This document shows positions 8,089 through 14,589 of a stretch of 19,983 nucleotides of DNA, piece by piece. The position numbers and the translations under genes were made by a program. Source of the DNA: DAIOSQ01 sp036752465 (lineage in GTDB: Bacteria; Pseudomonadota; Gammaproteobacteria; Legionellales; Legionellaceae); assembly GCA_036752465.1 (NCBI GenBank), contig DAIOSQ010000023.1:1-19983 (forward strand), read 5' to 3'. The notes below the pieces were generated by a model. That model did not search any database. It saw only the letters and a program-made list of their open reading frames with translations, and had not been told where the DNA came from. Position 1 is the first letter of the stretch; every line of letters starts with the position of its first letter.

Positions 8089-8575
8089 CGCAAATTTTCG
8101 TTCCAATCACGACCCAATCTGCCAATTGCATCACGTCTCTATTGCGCATTCGTATGCACCCATGTGATTTTGGTTCACCCATGGGTACCTCATCTGGCAC
8201 ACCATGAATATATATGTAGCGATTATAGGTATCAACCTGGCCGCCGCGATTACGCCCTTCCTCCAAGCCATCTAAACGAATGATACGCGTGAGAATCCAA
8301 TCGCGTTCTGGGAATTGCGCTCGCAAGGTGGGGGAGTATATTTCTTCAGTCCATTTTCTGGCAATGAAGACACTATTGATTGGATAGTCTTGACCGATAA
8401 TCTCACGGACCGCATGCCAACCTCGCGGTGTGCATTCACTGCCAGAGACTTCACCTAAGCCATTTTTTGCGGTGGAGACCAGGTAAGATGTCAACAACTG
8501 CTGCTCTTGGTAACAATCTAAGCGCTGCGCATGACTCTGTAGCAGCATCCATTTGATAGGCGTTGCACGCTTCAT
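8081..8575 (-). CDS. L,D-transpeptidase (YkuD family) without signal peptide
   Basis: YkuD-fold enzymes form or exchange peptidoglycan cross-links using a catalytic cysteine. The 164-aa protein has the complete active-site signature: His124 in YIYIHG and SHGCIRMRN with catalytic Cys140, spaced as in the family. An upstream TPRGWHAVREIIG block corresponds to the usual TPxGxF region, and DGLEEGRNRGGQVDT is typical of a short gammaproteobacterial subgroup. There is no signal peptide, lipobox or LysM domain, so export is unexplained. The N-terminus, MKRATPIKWMLL, is too short and hydrophilic to serve. The ATG overlaps the stop of the aldehyde dehydrogenase gene (ATGA, 8572-8575) and lacks its own ribosome binding site, indicating translational coupling. 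Family assignment is firm; substrate and location are not. Confidence 0.92.
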   Translation of the reverse strand: MKRATPIKWMLLQSHAQRLDCYQEQQLLTSYLVSTAKNGLGEVSGSECTPRGWHAVREIIGQDYPINSVFIARKWTEEIYSPTLRAQFPERDWILTRIIRLDGLEEGRNRGGQVDTYNRYIYIHGVPDEVPMGEPKSHGCIRMRNRDVMQLADWVVIGTKICVV

Positions 8576-9939
8576 TTGATTGAGATTGACTTAATATTGA
8601 CAAATTCGAGGATCCCCGCATGCGACAGTTCCCGCCCAAATCCCGAATGTTTAATCCCACCAAAAGGCAAGAATGGATGTGAAGACACCATAGCATTGAC
8701 ATAGCAGGCACCTGCCTCAATCTGGTCCCTGGCTATCTGCTCACCGCGCTGTAAATCACGCGTGAATACACAGGCCCCCAAACCGAAACGCGAACGATTC
8801 GCCAGGGCAATGGCCATGTGCTCATCCGTGGCGATGGTTATACAAACCACCGGTCCAAACAATTCATCATCAAAAGCCGGCATACCAGGTTGTACTGCCG
8901 TTAACAAGGTCGGCGGATAGTAAAATCCTGGAGTGGCTGGCATAACGCCACCGCTCAGTAAGCCTGCGCCCTGTTGGACGCTGGCCAAAACTTGCTGATG
9001 AAGTTGATCACGCAAATCCGAACGTGCCATAGGACCCAAGGTAGTCGCGGGATCCATAGGGTCTCCTGGCACATATGGTTGCATTTCGGCGCGGATATGA
9101 CGCAACAGATCATCATGAACTGCTGCCACCGCAATGACTCGTTTTGCCGCAATGCACACTTGACCACAATTATTTAATCGTGATGCAACAATCGCTTTGG
9201 CTGCAAGTTCTAAGTCAGCATCCGCCAGAACTATATATGGGTCATTACCGCCCAACTCTAAAATAACTTTTTTTAAGTTTTGCCCCGCCAGCGCCGCTAC
9301 CGTTCTGCCTGCGGTCTCACTGCCTGTCAACGTGACACCGACGATATGGGGATGCTCAATCACACGTTTTGCACCACAATTATCTAAAATCACGCTTTGC
9401 AACGTATGCTCCGGAAAGGCAGCATCCGCAAATAAGCTGGCCAGCGCTTGCCCCGTCCCACTGACAATGGGTGCATGTTTTAACAACACGCTGTTGCCAG
9501 CCATCATAGTGGGCACAGCAAAGCGAAATAGCTGCCAAAATGGAAAATTCCACGGCATAATAGCAAAAATAACGCCTAGAGGCTCATAACAGATCATGCT
9601 TCGAGTCATGCCAATATCAACCGGCTGCGGCGCTAACAGCGATTGCGCTTCATTCGCAAAATATTCACATACCCAAGCACATTTCTCTATCTCTTTTTCA
9701 CCCAAGGCAACCGGCTTACCCATTTCTGTGGCGATCAGCTTGGCGTACGTGCTTTTACGTTGCAGCAATAGCTCAGCCAAAGTTAAAAACTTTGCTTTTC
9801 TGGCGTCAAAACTTAACTTGCGCCACACCTGGTAAGCCGCATGTGCTTGCTCAACAGCTTGATTGCTTGCGTGTGCGTCGAGCAGCGGATAGCGCGCTAA
9901 CGGTAATCCTGTAGCCGGATTGACAGTTTGGATCAACAC
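8572..9939 (-). CDS. NAD(P)-dependent aldehyde dehydrogenase, succinate-semialdehyde type
   Basis: Oxidises an aldehyde to the acid. Overall similarity (VNPATG start, IMPWNFPFWQLFRFAVPTMM, NCGQVCIAAKR, PFGGIKHSGFGREL) points to the Sad/YneI group of succinate-semialdehyde dehydrogenases, which convert succinate semialdehyde to succinate. All catalytic residues are present: Asn131, Glu228 in LELGGND, and nucleophile Cys262, with the usual 34-residue Glu-Cys spacing. Length 455 aa is normal for this group. The start is GTG at 9937-9939, supported by AGAGGAGA at 9946-9953; no ATG is suitably placed. First gene of a two-gene unit, with the L,D-transpeptidase overlapping its stop. No GABA transaminase gene is adjacent, so the physiological substrate is uncertain. 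Confidence 0.93.
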   Translation of the reverse strand: MLIQTVNPATGLPLARYPLLDAHASNQAVEQAHAAYQVWRKLSFDARKAKFLTLAELLLQRKSTYAKLIATEMGKPVALGEKEIEKCAWVCEYFANEAQSLLAPQPVDIGMTRSMICYEPLGVIFAIMPWNFPFWQLFRFAVPTMMAGNSVLLKHAPIVSGTGQALASLFADAAFPEHTLQSVILDNCGAKRVIEHPHIVGVTLTGSETAGRTVAALAGQNLKKVILELGGNDPYIVLADADLELAAKAIVASRLNNCGQVCIAAKRVIAVAAVHDDLLRHIRAEMQPYVPGDPMDPATTLGPMARSDLRDQLHQQVLASVQQGAGLLSGGVMPATPGFYYPPTLLTAVQPGMPAFDDELFGPVVCITIATDEHMAIALANRSRFGLGACVFTRDLQRGEQIARDQIEAGACYVNAMVSSHPFLPFGGIKHSGFGRELSHAGILEFVNIKSISIK

Positions 9940-9945
9940 AATGAA

Positions 9946-9953
9946 TCTCCTCT
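9946..9953 (-). promoter_or_regulatory. Ribosome binding site deciding the GTG start
   Basis: AGAGGAGA on the minus strand lies about 6 nt upstream of the GTG at 9937-9939. The nearest alternative start codon, TTG, is one codon downstream. This supports GTG as the initiation codon of the aldehyde dehydrogenase. Confidence 0.7.
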
Positions 9954-9968
9954 GTGAACGACGTAAAA

Positions 9969-9998
9969 TTGTTTTTAGTATACGCTATGATTTATACT
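9969..9998 (+). promoter_or_regulatory. Candidate promoter of the EnhB-like/aroB/aroC cluster
   Basis: TTGTTT (9969-9974) and TATACT (9993-9998) are 18 nt apart, with a predicted start near 10005 and a leader of about 30 nt before the ATG at 10036. The -10 is strong and the -35 moderate. It physically overlaps the divergent promoter for the aldehyde dehydrogenase gene. Confidence 0.5.
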
Positions 9999-10005
9999 TA
10001 GCTAA
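9977..10005 (-). promoter_or_regulatory. Candidate promoter of the aldehyde dehydrogenase/L,D-transpeptidase unit
   Basis: On the minus strand TTAGCT (10000-10005) and TATACT (9977-9982) are 17 nt apart. The leader to the GTG start would be about 30 nt. The overlap with the plus-strand promoter means polymerase binding in the two directions should be mutually exclusive. Confidence 0.45.
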
Positions 10006-10035
10006 CAAAACTTAAACGTCGTTTCGGATAATAGC

Positions 10036-10560
10036 ATGACATTGACTCAATTATTACCAACCATTAAGCGTTTGCTGGCAAGCAGCACTGCCACAACTAT
10101 ACTGCCCTTAGCACTGAATTTGCTGCCGCAACCGGCCTTTGCCATAACCTATCCCAGAGGCTGTGAAGTGACGGGTTTCGCTTACCAAAACCAACAACTG
10201 GTGCTCAATGAGAAAGGCGAGCAAACATTTTACCTCATTCAAAATCGCCGTGAAATCCCCATCGAGTTGGAGCGCTATCAAGATCAGGAAGTATTTATGA
10301 GTCCCAAACTGACCACGCGCTTCAGTCCAAATCGCTACGCAGCCTTTGCCTCGGATATGGCCCAAATGCATTTCCAATGTTTTGAGCAACAACTGGGCGA
10401 AAGAGTGGCTATCAATTGTGCGGATGCGCTTGAGGTGTGCCAATATCCGCGCGCCAAATTTCCCTTAAGCAATATGGGCAGTTATTGGATTTCCACCAAT
10501 AAGACGCGAGAACAGGTAATCAAAGATGCCAGTGAAAAAGGCATTTATTTACGTTGGTAA
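10036..10560 (+). CDS. Secreted four-cysteine protein, EnhB-like
   Basis: A 174-aa protein with a clear Sec signal peptide: a basic start region, a hydrophobic core (about residues 13-31) and a likely cleavage after AFA (34-36), leaving a mature protein beginning ITYPRGC. The mature part has four cysteines (43, 115, 128, 135), an even number suitable for two disulfides in the periplasm. Blocks such as PRGCEVTGF, EQTFYLIQNR, VFMSPKLT, AAFASDM and ISTNKTREQVI…GIYLRW remind me of the Legionella EnhB (enhanced entry) family. This is recollection of the family, not a search result. No enzymatic motif is visible. First gene of a plus-strand cluster; the thioredoxin-fold gene starts 17 nt after its stop. 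If EnhB-like, it may contribute to host-cell entry or envelope integrity (inference). Confidence 0.85.
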   Translation: MTLTQLLPTIKRLLASSTATTILPLALNLLPQPAFAITYPRGCEVTGFAYQNQQLVLNEKGEQTFYLIQNRREIPIELERYQDQEVFMSPKLTTRFSPNRYAAFASDMAQMHFQCFEQQLGERVAINCADALEVCQYPRAKFPLSNMGSYWISTNKTREQVIKDASEKGIYLRW

Positions 10561-10565
10561 GCAAC

Positions 10566-10571
10566 AAGGAG
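10566..10571 (+). promoter_or_regulatory. Ribosome binding site deciding the thioredoxin-fold protein start
   Basis: AAGGAG sits 6 nt before the ATG at 10578. The frame is open further upstream to a possible GTG/ATG-like start at 10554, but that would overlap the preceding gene and lacks such a site. The ATG at 10578 is therefore preferred. Confidence 0.8.
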
Positions 10572-10577
10572 TTTTGC

Positions 10578-11144
10578 ATGGTTAAAACCGTATCCTCGAT
10601 GGTGCCGCTGGGGACCAGCGCGCCAGAATTTTCACTGCCCAACCCCATCACCGGTGAACTGGTCAGCTTGTCGCATCAACACAGCAGCAACGCCGTGGTA
10701 GTGACTTTCATTTGCAATCACTGCCCTTATGTGAAACACATAAGTCATGAGATTGTCAAATTACATCACGACTACCAAGCAAACAATATCTTGTTTTATG
10801 CCATCAACTCGAATGACGTCAGCCATTATCCGGATGATTCTCCAGAACATATGCAGCGTATTGCCCAACAGGAAGGGTACTTGTTTCCATATTTATTCGA
10901 TGAAACTCAAGAGGTAGCCCGTGCCTACCAAGCAACGTGTACCCCAGATTTTTTTGTCTATGACCGTGACTATCACCTGGTTTATCGAGGTCAATTTGAC
11001 GACTCTCGTCCGGGCAATCATATCAAGCCCAGTGGTAATTCGATACGCCTGGCACTTAACTGCATATTAAACAATCAAGCCGTACCGCAACTGCAAAAAT
11101 CCAGCATCGGTTGTAACATCAAATGGAAAGCTGAGCTTGAGTAA
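10578..11144 (+). CDS. Thioredoxin-fold (AhpC/TSA-like) redox protein
   Basis: A 188-aa cytoplasmic protein of the redoxin/thioredoxin superfamily. It has APEFSLPNP near residue 15 (typical AhpC/TSA start), the CxxC active site CNHCPYVKH with Cys46 and Cys49, the cis-proline loop ATCTPDFFVYD, and the characteristic C-terminal SIGCNIKWK. Both active-site cysteines are present, so thiol-disulfide oxidoreductase or peroxidase-type activity is expected; the partner is unknown. It has no signal peptide or membrane anchor. It follows the EnhB-like gene by 17 nt and precedes aroB by 21 nt, so co-transcription is likely, although a direct link to shikimate synthesis is not evident. The start was set by the strong AAGGAG site at 10566-10571. 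Confidence 0.9.
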   Translation: MVKTVSSMVPLGTSAPEFSLPNPITGELVSLSHQHSSNAVVVTFICNHCPYVKHISHEIVKLHHDYQANNILFYAINSNDVSHYPDDSPEHMQRIAQQEGYLFPYLFDETQEVARAYQATCTPDFFVYDRDYHLVYRGQFDDSRPGNHIKPSGNSIRLALNCILNNQAVPQLQKSSIGCNIKWKAELE

Positions 11145-11165
11145 GTACCGTCAGGTGAGCCTGTT

Positions 11166-12293
11166 ATGCTTGGTGCGGTTATGATCACTACCATAGCCGT
11201 CACATTGCCCTGTCAAACGCAGCGACAGTACCCTATTTTAGTAGGCGCCAGTTTGTATAACATTGCACATTGGCTGCCCCAGCATAAAGCATTTAGCAAA
11301 CTGGTTATTATTACCGATGATACCGTCAAAAAACACTATGGATTATCGCTACTGCGCTGCTTACAACAAGCAGGACATCAGAGCATATTGTGTTCGTTTC
11401 CCGCCGGCGAACTACAAAAAACCAATCAAACCAAACAAGCCATAGAATATAGCATGCTTGATCAGCACTGTGATCGCGACATCTTGATTATCGCCCTTGG
11501 CGGAGGGGTGGTCGGCGATCTGGCCGGATACATCGCCGCAACTTATCTGCGCGGGGTGCCTTATCTGCAAATACCCACGACTGTACTGGCAATGGTTGAT
11601 AGCAGCGTGGGTGGCAAAACCGGTCTTAACACACCGCATGGCAAAAATATGTTGGGCATTATTTATCAGCCGGTGGCTGTGGTGATTGATCCTGCCGTGT
11701 TAACCACCTTACCGGCCAAACAGCAGATAAACGGCTTAATCGAAGCCATAAAAATATTCTTAACCCACGACGCGGCAAGTTTTAATTGGCTAGCCACGCA
11801 GCTACCAGCTATCCTGCAGGGCGAGCATAGGTTACTAGAAACAGTGATCGCACGCGCTGTCAGCATCAAAGCTGCTGTAGTCGGTCGTGACGAACAAGAA
11901 CAAGGTGAGCGCTATACACTCAATTTTGGTCATACCATTGCGCATGCTTTGGAAAAAATCAGCGATTATCATCTGTTGCATGGCTACGCAGTGGCATATG
12001 GCATCTTAGTGGAGACGAATATGGCATATCTCCTCGGTGAGCTGGCATTGGCACCTTTATTGAGGATTCAAAACGTATTGCGCAGCTTGGCGATCCAAGG
12101 CAACCATTTACAGCCATATGATCTCAGCAACCTGCTAGCCGCCACCAAGCACGATAAAAAACAACAGCAAGGCCAGGTCTATTATCCCCTGCTACGCGCC
12201 ATTGGCAGCGTGTTGCAGCGCAATGGCACGTATCGGCATCCTGTTGCCGATGAAATCATCATCCAAGCTTGGCACAAAACGCTTAAGGAGTGA
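11166..12293 (+). CDS. aroB: 3-dehydroquinate synthase
   Basis: Second enzyme of the shikimate pathway: converts DAHP to 3-dehydroquinate using NAD and a divalent metal. Landmarks are the NAD-binding GGGVVGDLAGYIAATYLRGV, IPTTVLAMVDSSVGGKTGLN, GKNMLG, and metal ligands Glu193 (GLIEAIK), His256 (FGHTIAHA) and His272 (LHGYAVAYG), the two histidines spaced 16 as in the family. Two positions are unusual: GHTxGHA is GHTIAHA, and the common HGEAVA is HGYAVA. Length 375 aa is slightly above the usual ~360. ATG at 11166 has AGGTGA 8 nt upstream; the ATG at 11181 is an alternative and gives a more typical N-terminus. It ends 3 nt before aroC, whose ribosome binding site lies inside the last aroB codons. 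Confidence 0.96.
   Translation: MLGAVMITTIAVTLPCQTQRQYPILVGASLYNIAHWLPQHKAFSKLVIITDDTVKKHYGLSLLRCLQQAGHQSILCSFPAGELQKTNQTKQAIEYSMLDQHCDRDILIIALGGGVVGDLAGYIAATYLRGVPYLQIPTTVLAMVDSSVGGKTGLNTPHGKNMLGIIYQPVAVVIDPAVLTTLPAKQQINGLIEAIKIFLTHDAASFNWLATQLPAILQGEHRLLETVIARAVSIKAAVVGRDEQEQGERYTLNFGHTIAHALEKISDYHLLHGYAVAYGILVETNMAYLLGELALAPLLRIQNVLRSLAIQGNHLQPYDLSNLLAATKHDKKQQQGQVYYPLLRAIGSVLQRNGTYRHPVADEIIIQAWHKTLKE
12285..12290 (+). promoter_or_regulatory. aroC ribosome binding site inside the aroB 3' end
   Basis: AAGGAG forms the last two sense codons of aroB and lies 6 nt before the aroC ATG (12297). Ribosomes finishing aroB therefore cover the aroC start, indicating coupled translation. Confidence 0.8.
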
Positions 12294-12296
12294 CGG

Positions 12297-13307
12297 ATGG
12301 CAGGTAATTCATTTGGTACATTGTTTAAAATTACTACTTGTGGCGAATCACACGGCGGGGCTGTGGCGGTGATCATTGATGGCTGCCCAGCCCAGCTCGC
12401 TCTGACCCCTGCAGACATCCAAAAAGAGTTAGATAGGCGCAAACCAGGACAAAGCAGCATTACTTCACCACGCACTGAGCGTGACAACATTCAATTGCTG
12501 TCTGGGATCTTCGCTGGAAAAACCACCGGCACGCCTATTTTGTTATTGGCATATAATGAAGATATGCGACCTGAAGACTATGCCAATTTAAAAGATCTGT
12601 ATCGACCATCCCATGCCGATTATACCTATATGCTAAAATATGGCACACGTGACTTTCGCGGCAGTGGACGGGCCAGCGCTCGCGAAACCCTTGCAAGAGT
12701 CGCTGCCGGCGCCATTGCTAAACAGTTTTTAAAACAAATGTTACACACAGAAATTATTAGCTATGTTGAACAAGTAGGCACCATCCGTACGGAGATAGAT
12801 CATACCCAAGTCACCGCAGCCGCCATTGAAAGTAATATGGTCCGTTGTCCTGATGCACGCATTGCTGCACAGATGATTGACCTGATCGAAACCGTCAAAC
12901 ACGAGGGCGATTCGATCGGCGGCGTCATCAAAGGCGTGATTCGTAATCCTCCGCCGGGCTTAGGTGAGCCTGTGTTTGATAAGTTATCTGCTGATTTAGG
13001 CAAAGCCATGTTAAGCATTAATGCCGCAAAAGGCTTTGAAATCGGTTCTGGCTTCGCCGGCGTCAGTATGCGCGGGAGTGCACACAACGACCCTTTTGTG
13101 CTGCAGAACGGCCAAGTTAAATTGGCGTCTAATCATGCCGGTGGTACCCTAGGTGGCATCAGCACCGGAGAAGACATTTATTTTCGCGTAGCTTTTAAAC
13201 CGGTGTCGACCATCAGCAAACCACAACACACCGTGAACCTCAGCAACCAGGAAGTAGTCATGGCGGCCCCCATGACCCCTGTGTCTTACCACGGGCAGTG
13301 CCAATAG
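12297..13307 (+). CDS. aroC: Chorismate synthase, C-terminus frameshifted
   Basis: Last enzyme of the shikimate pathway: turns EPSP into chorismate with reduced FMN. Family blocks are clear: TTCGESHGG (His19; usually TFGESHG), RRKPGQSS, RGSGRASARETLARVAAGAI, GLGEPVFDKLSADLGKAM, SINAAKGFEIGSGFAG, NHAGGTLGGISTGEDI and FKPVSTISKPQ. After Met322 (13260-13262) the frame goes wrong: it reads AAPMTPVSYHGQCQ and stops at 13305-13307. The conserved ending HDPCVLPRAVPIVEAMAALV is present in another frame (13271-13369). A net one-base loss in the GGCCCCC run at 13266-13272 explains this. Repaired, the protein would be about 356 aa, normal for the family. It could be a sequencing error, a recent mutation or, less likely, recoding. 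The lost tail is highly conserved, so the protein as read may be inactive. Confidence 0.93.
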   Translation: MAGNSFGTLFKITTCGESHGGAVAVIIDGCPAQLALTPADIQKELDRRKPGQSSITSPRTERDNIQLLSGIFAGKTTGTPILLLAYNEDMRPEDYANLKDLYRPSHADYTYMLKYGTRDFRGSGRASARETLARVAAGAIAKQFLKQMLHTEIISYVEQVGTIRTEIDHTQVTAAAIESNMVRCPDARIAAQMIDLIETVKHEGDSIGGVIKGVIRNPPPGLGEPVFDKLSADLGKAMLSINAAKGFEIGSGFAGVSMRGSAHNDPFVLQNGQVKLASNHAGGTLGGISTGEDIYFRVAFKPVSTISKPQHTVNLSNQEVVMAAPMTPVSYHGQCQ

Positions 13308-13369
13308 TCGAAGCGATGGCGGCATTGGTGATCATGGATCACTATTTGCGCCAGCAAGCCAGAAGTTAG
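13263..13369 (+). pseudogene. aroC: Displaced C-terminal tail of aroC in another frame
   Basis: Read from CAT at 13271 the sequence gives HDPCVLPRAVPIVEAM, then AALVIMDHYLRQQARS and TAG at 13367-13369. This matches the strongly conserved chorismate synthase C-terminus (GRHDPC…RAVPIxEAMxALVxxDHxL). It is one frame away (-1) from the main ORF. The residue before His reads Pro rather than the usual Arg, so a single deleted base does not fully restore the family sequence; a G-to-C change or local miscall is also needed. It ends 5 bp before the convergent thiolase gene. Confidence 0.85.
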
Positions 13370-13374
13370 GAAAA

Positions 13375-14556
13375 TTACACTTCAAAAATCGCGGTAGCAC
13401 CCATCCCGGTACCGATACACATGGTCACCATGCCATATCGACCACCGGTGCGCTTTAACCCATGCAACAGCGTTGCCGTGCGTATCGCTCCGGTTGCACC
13501 TAACGGATGTCCCAGGGCTATCGCCCCCCCCAATGGATTAACTTTTTCTGCTGGTAAGTTCAACGCTTGGATCACCGCCAAGGCCTGCGCTGCAAACGCT
13601 TCGTTTAACTCAATCCAGTCAATGTGTTGTAAGGTCAGTCCAGCTTGTTGTAATGCCATGGGTATGGATTTTATCGGGCCTATGCCCATAATTTCAGGTG
13701 GCACACCAGCGACAGCAAAGCTCACCAATCTACCCAACGGTGTTAATTGATACTGCGCTACCGCATCTTCACTGGCCAACAGCGCCATTCCAGCGCCATC
13801 ACTGGTTTGTGAAGTATTACCAGCAGTGACCGTGCCATGCAGCGCAAAGACTGGTTTTAATTGAGCTAATTTAAGCAGTGATGTTTCTGCGCGAGGGCCT
13901 TCATCGGTGCTGATCAATGTGGGCTCGTTGCACACCCGCTGCGCGGTCAGATCGGCGTGTTGGCGCATCATGCGCAGTGGCACAATTTCTGCTTCAAAAA
14001 AGCCCTGTTGTTGCGCAAGCAACGCTTTTTGATGACTGGCAAGTGCAAATTCATCTTGAGCTGTGCGCGAAATGCCAAAACGCTGTGCAACTTTCTCTGC
14101 AGTGATCCCCATGCCGAAAGCAATCGCAAGATCTTCATTCTCAAAAATCGCCGGATTGGGCATGTACTTGTTGCCACCAAGCGGTACTTTAGACATACTT
14201 TCGACCCCACCCGCCAACGCCAAGGGCATGGCACCTGCAGCAATTGCATTCGCCGCAATCGCGATGCTTTGTATGCCTGAAGCGCAAAAGCGATTAATCG
14301 TCATTGCCGGAATGGTGTCAGCAAAACCGGCACGCAATACAGCTATTCTGGCAATATTCATCCCTTGCTCCGCCTCTGGCATCGCACAACCAATAACCAC
14401 ATCACCCAGCTGATGCCAATCGACTTGGTTGTTTTTGTTTTGCATATGCTGCATCAATTGGATCAGCATATCATCTGGCATAACATCTTTAAAAACCCCG
14501 CGCGGCGCTTTGCCCACCGGGGTACGTACTGCATCAACAATATAGACGTTCTTCAT
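13375..14556 (-). CDS. fadA: Acetyl-CoA C-acyltransferase (thiolase)
   Basis: Cleaves 3-ketoacyl-CoA to acetyl-CoA and a shortened acyl-CoA, the final step of beta-oxidation. The catalytic triad is complete: Cys91 in NRFCASG, His350 in GHPLGATGAIR and Cys380 in CIGTGMG. NEAFAAQ and the N-terminal DAVRTPVGK are also standard. Length 393 aa is typical. The ATG at 14556 is preceded by GGAGAGGG at good spacing. It lies 33 nt downstream of the FadN-type gene, so the two probably form an operon and their products may associate, as FadA does with FadB in other bacteria. Its 3' end faces aroC across 5 bp, with no visible terminator between them. Confidence 0.96.
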   Translation of the reverse strand: MKNVYIVDAVRTPVGKAPRGVFKDVMPDDMLIQLMQHMQNKNNQVDWHQLGDVVIGCAMPEAEQGMNIARIAVLRAGFADTIPAMTINRFCASGIQSIAIAANAIAAGAMPLALAGGVESMSKVPLGGNKYMPNPAIFENEDLAIAFGMGITAEKVAQRFGISRTAQDEFALASHQKALLAQQQGFFEAEIVPLRMMRQHADLTAQRVCNEPTLISTDEGPRAETSLLKLAQLKPVFALHGTVTAGNTSQTSDGAGMALLASEDAVAQYQLTPLGRLVSFAVAGVPPEIMGIGPIKSIPMALQQAGLTLQHIDWIELNEAFAAQALAVIQALNLPAEKVNPLGGAIALGHPLGATGAIRTATLLHGLKRTGGRYGMVTMCIGTGMGATAIFEV

Positions 14557-14589
14557 GTCATCCCTCTCCTGATATTGGGTGGTTATGGC

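Noticed and set aside
9197..9589. 130-codon plus-strand ORF inside the aldehyde dehydrogenase gene
   Set aside because: Antisense to the catalytic core of the aldehyde dehydrogenase; the low-complexity Ala/Ser-rich translation is typical of a shadow frame.
13260..13280. Programmed -1 frameshifting as the main explanation of aroC
   Set aside because: A CCC-to-CCC slip is possible, but no standard slippery heptamer or clear stimulatory structure is seen, and aroC is not known to be recoded. A deletion or sequence error is simpler.
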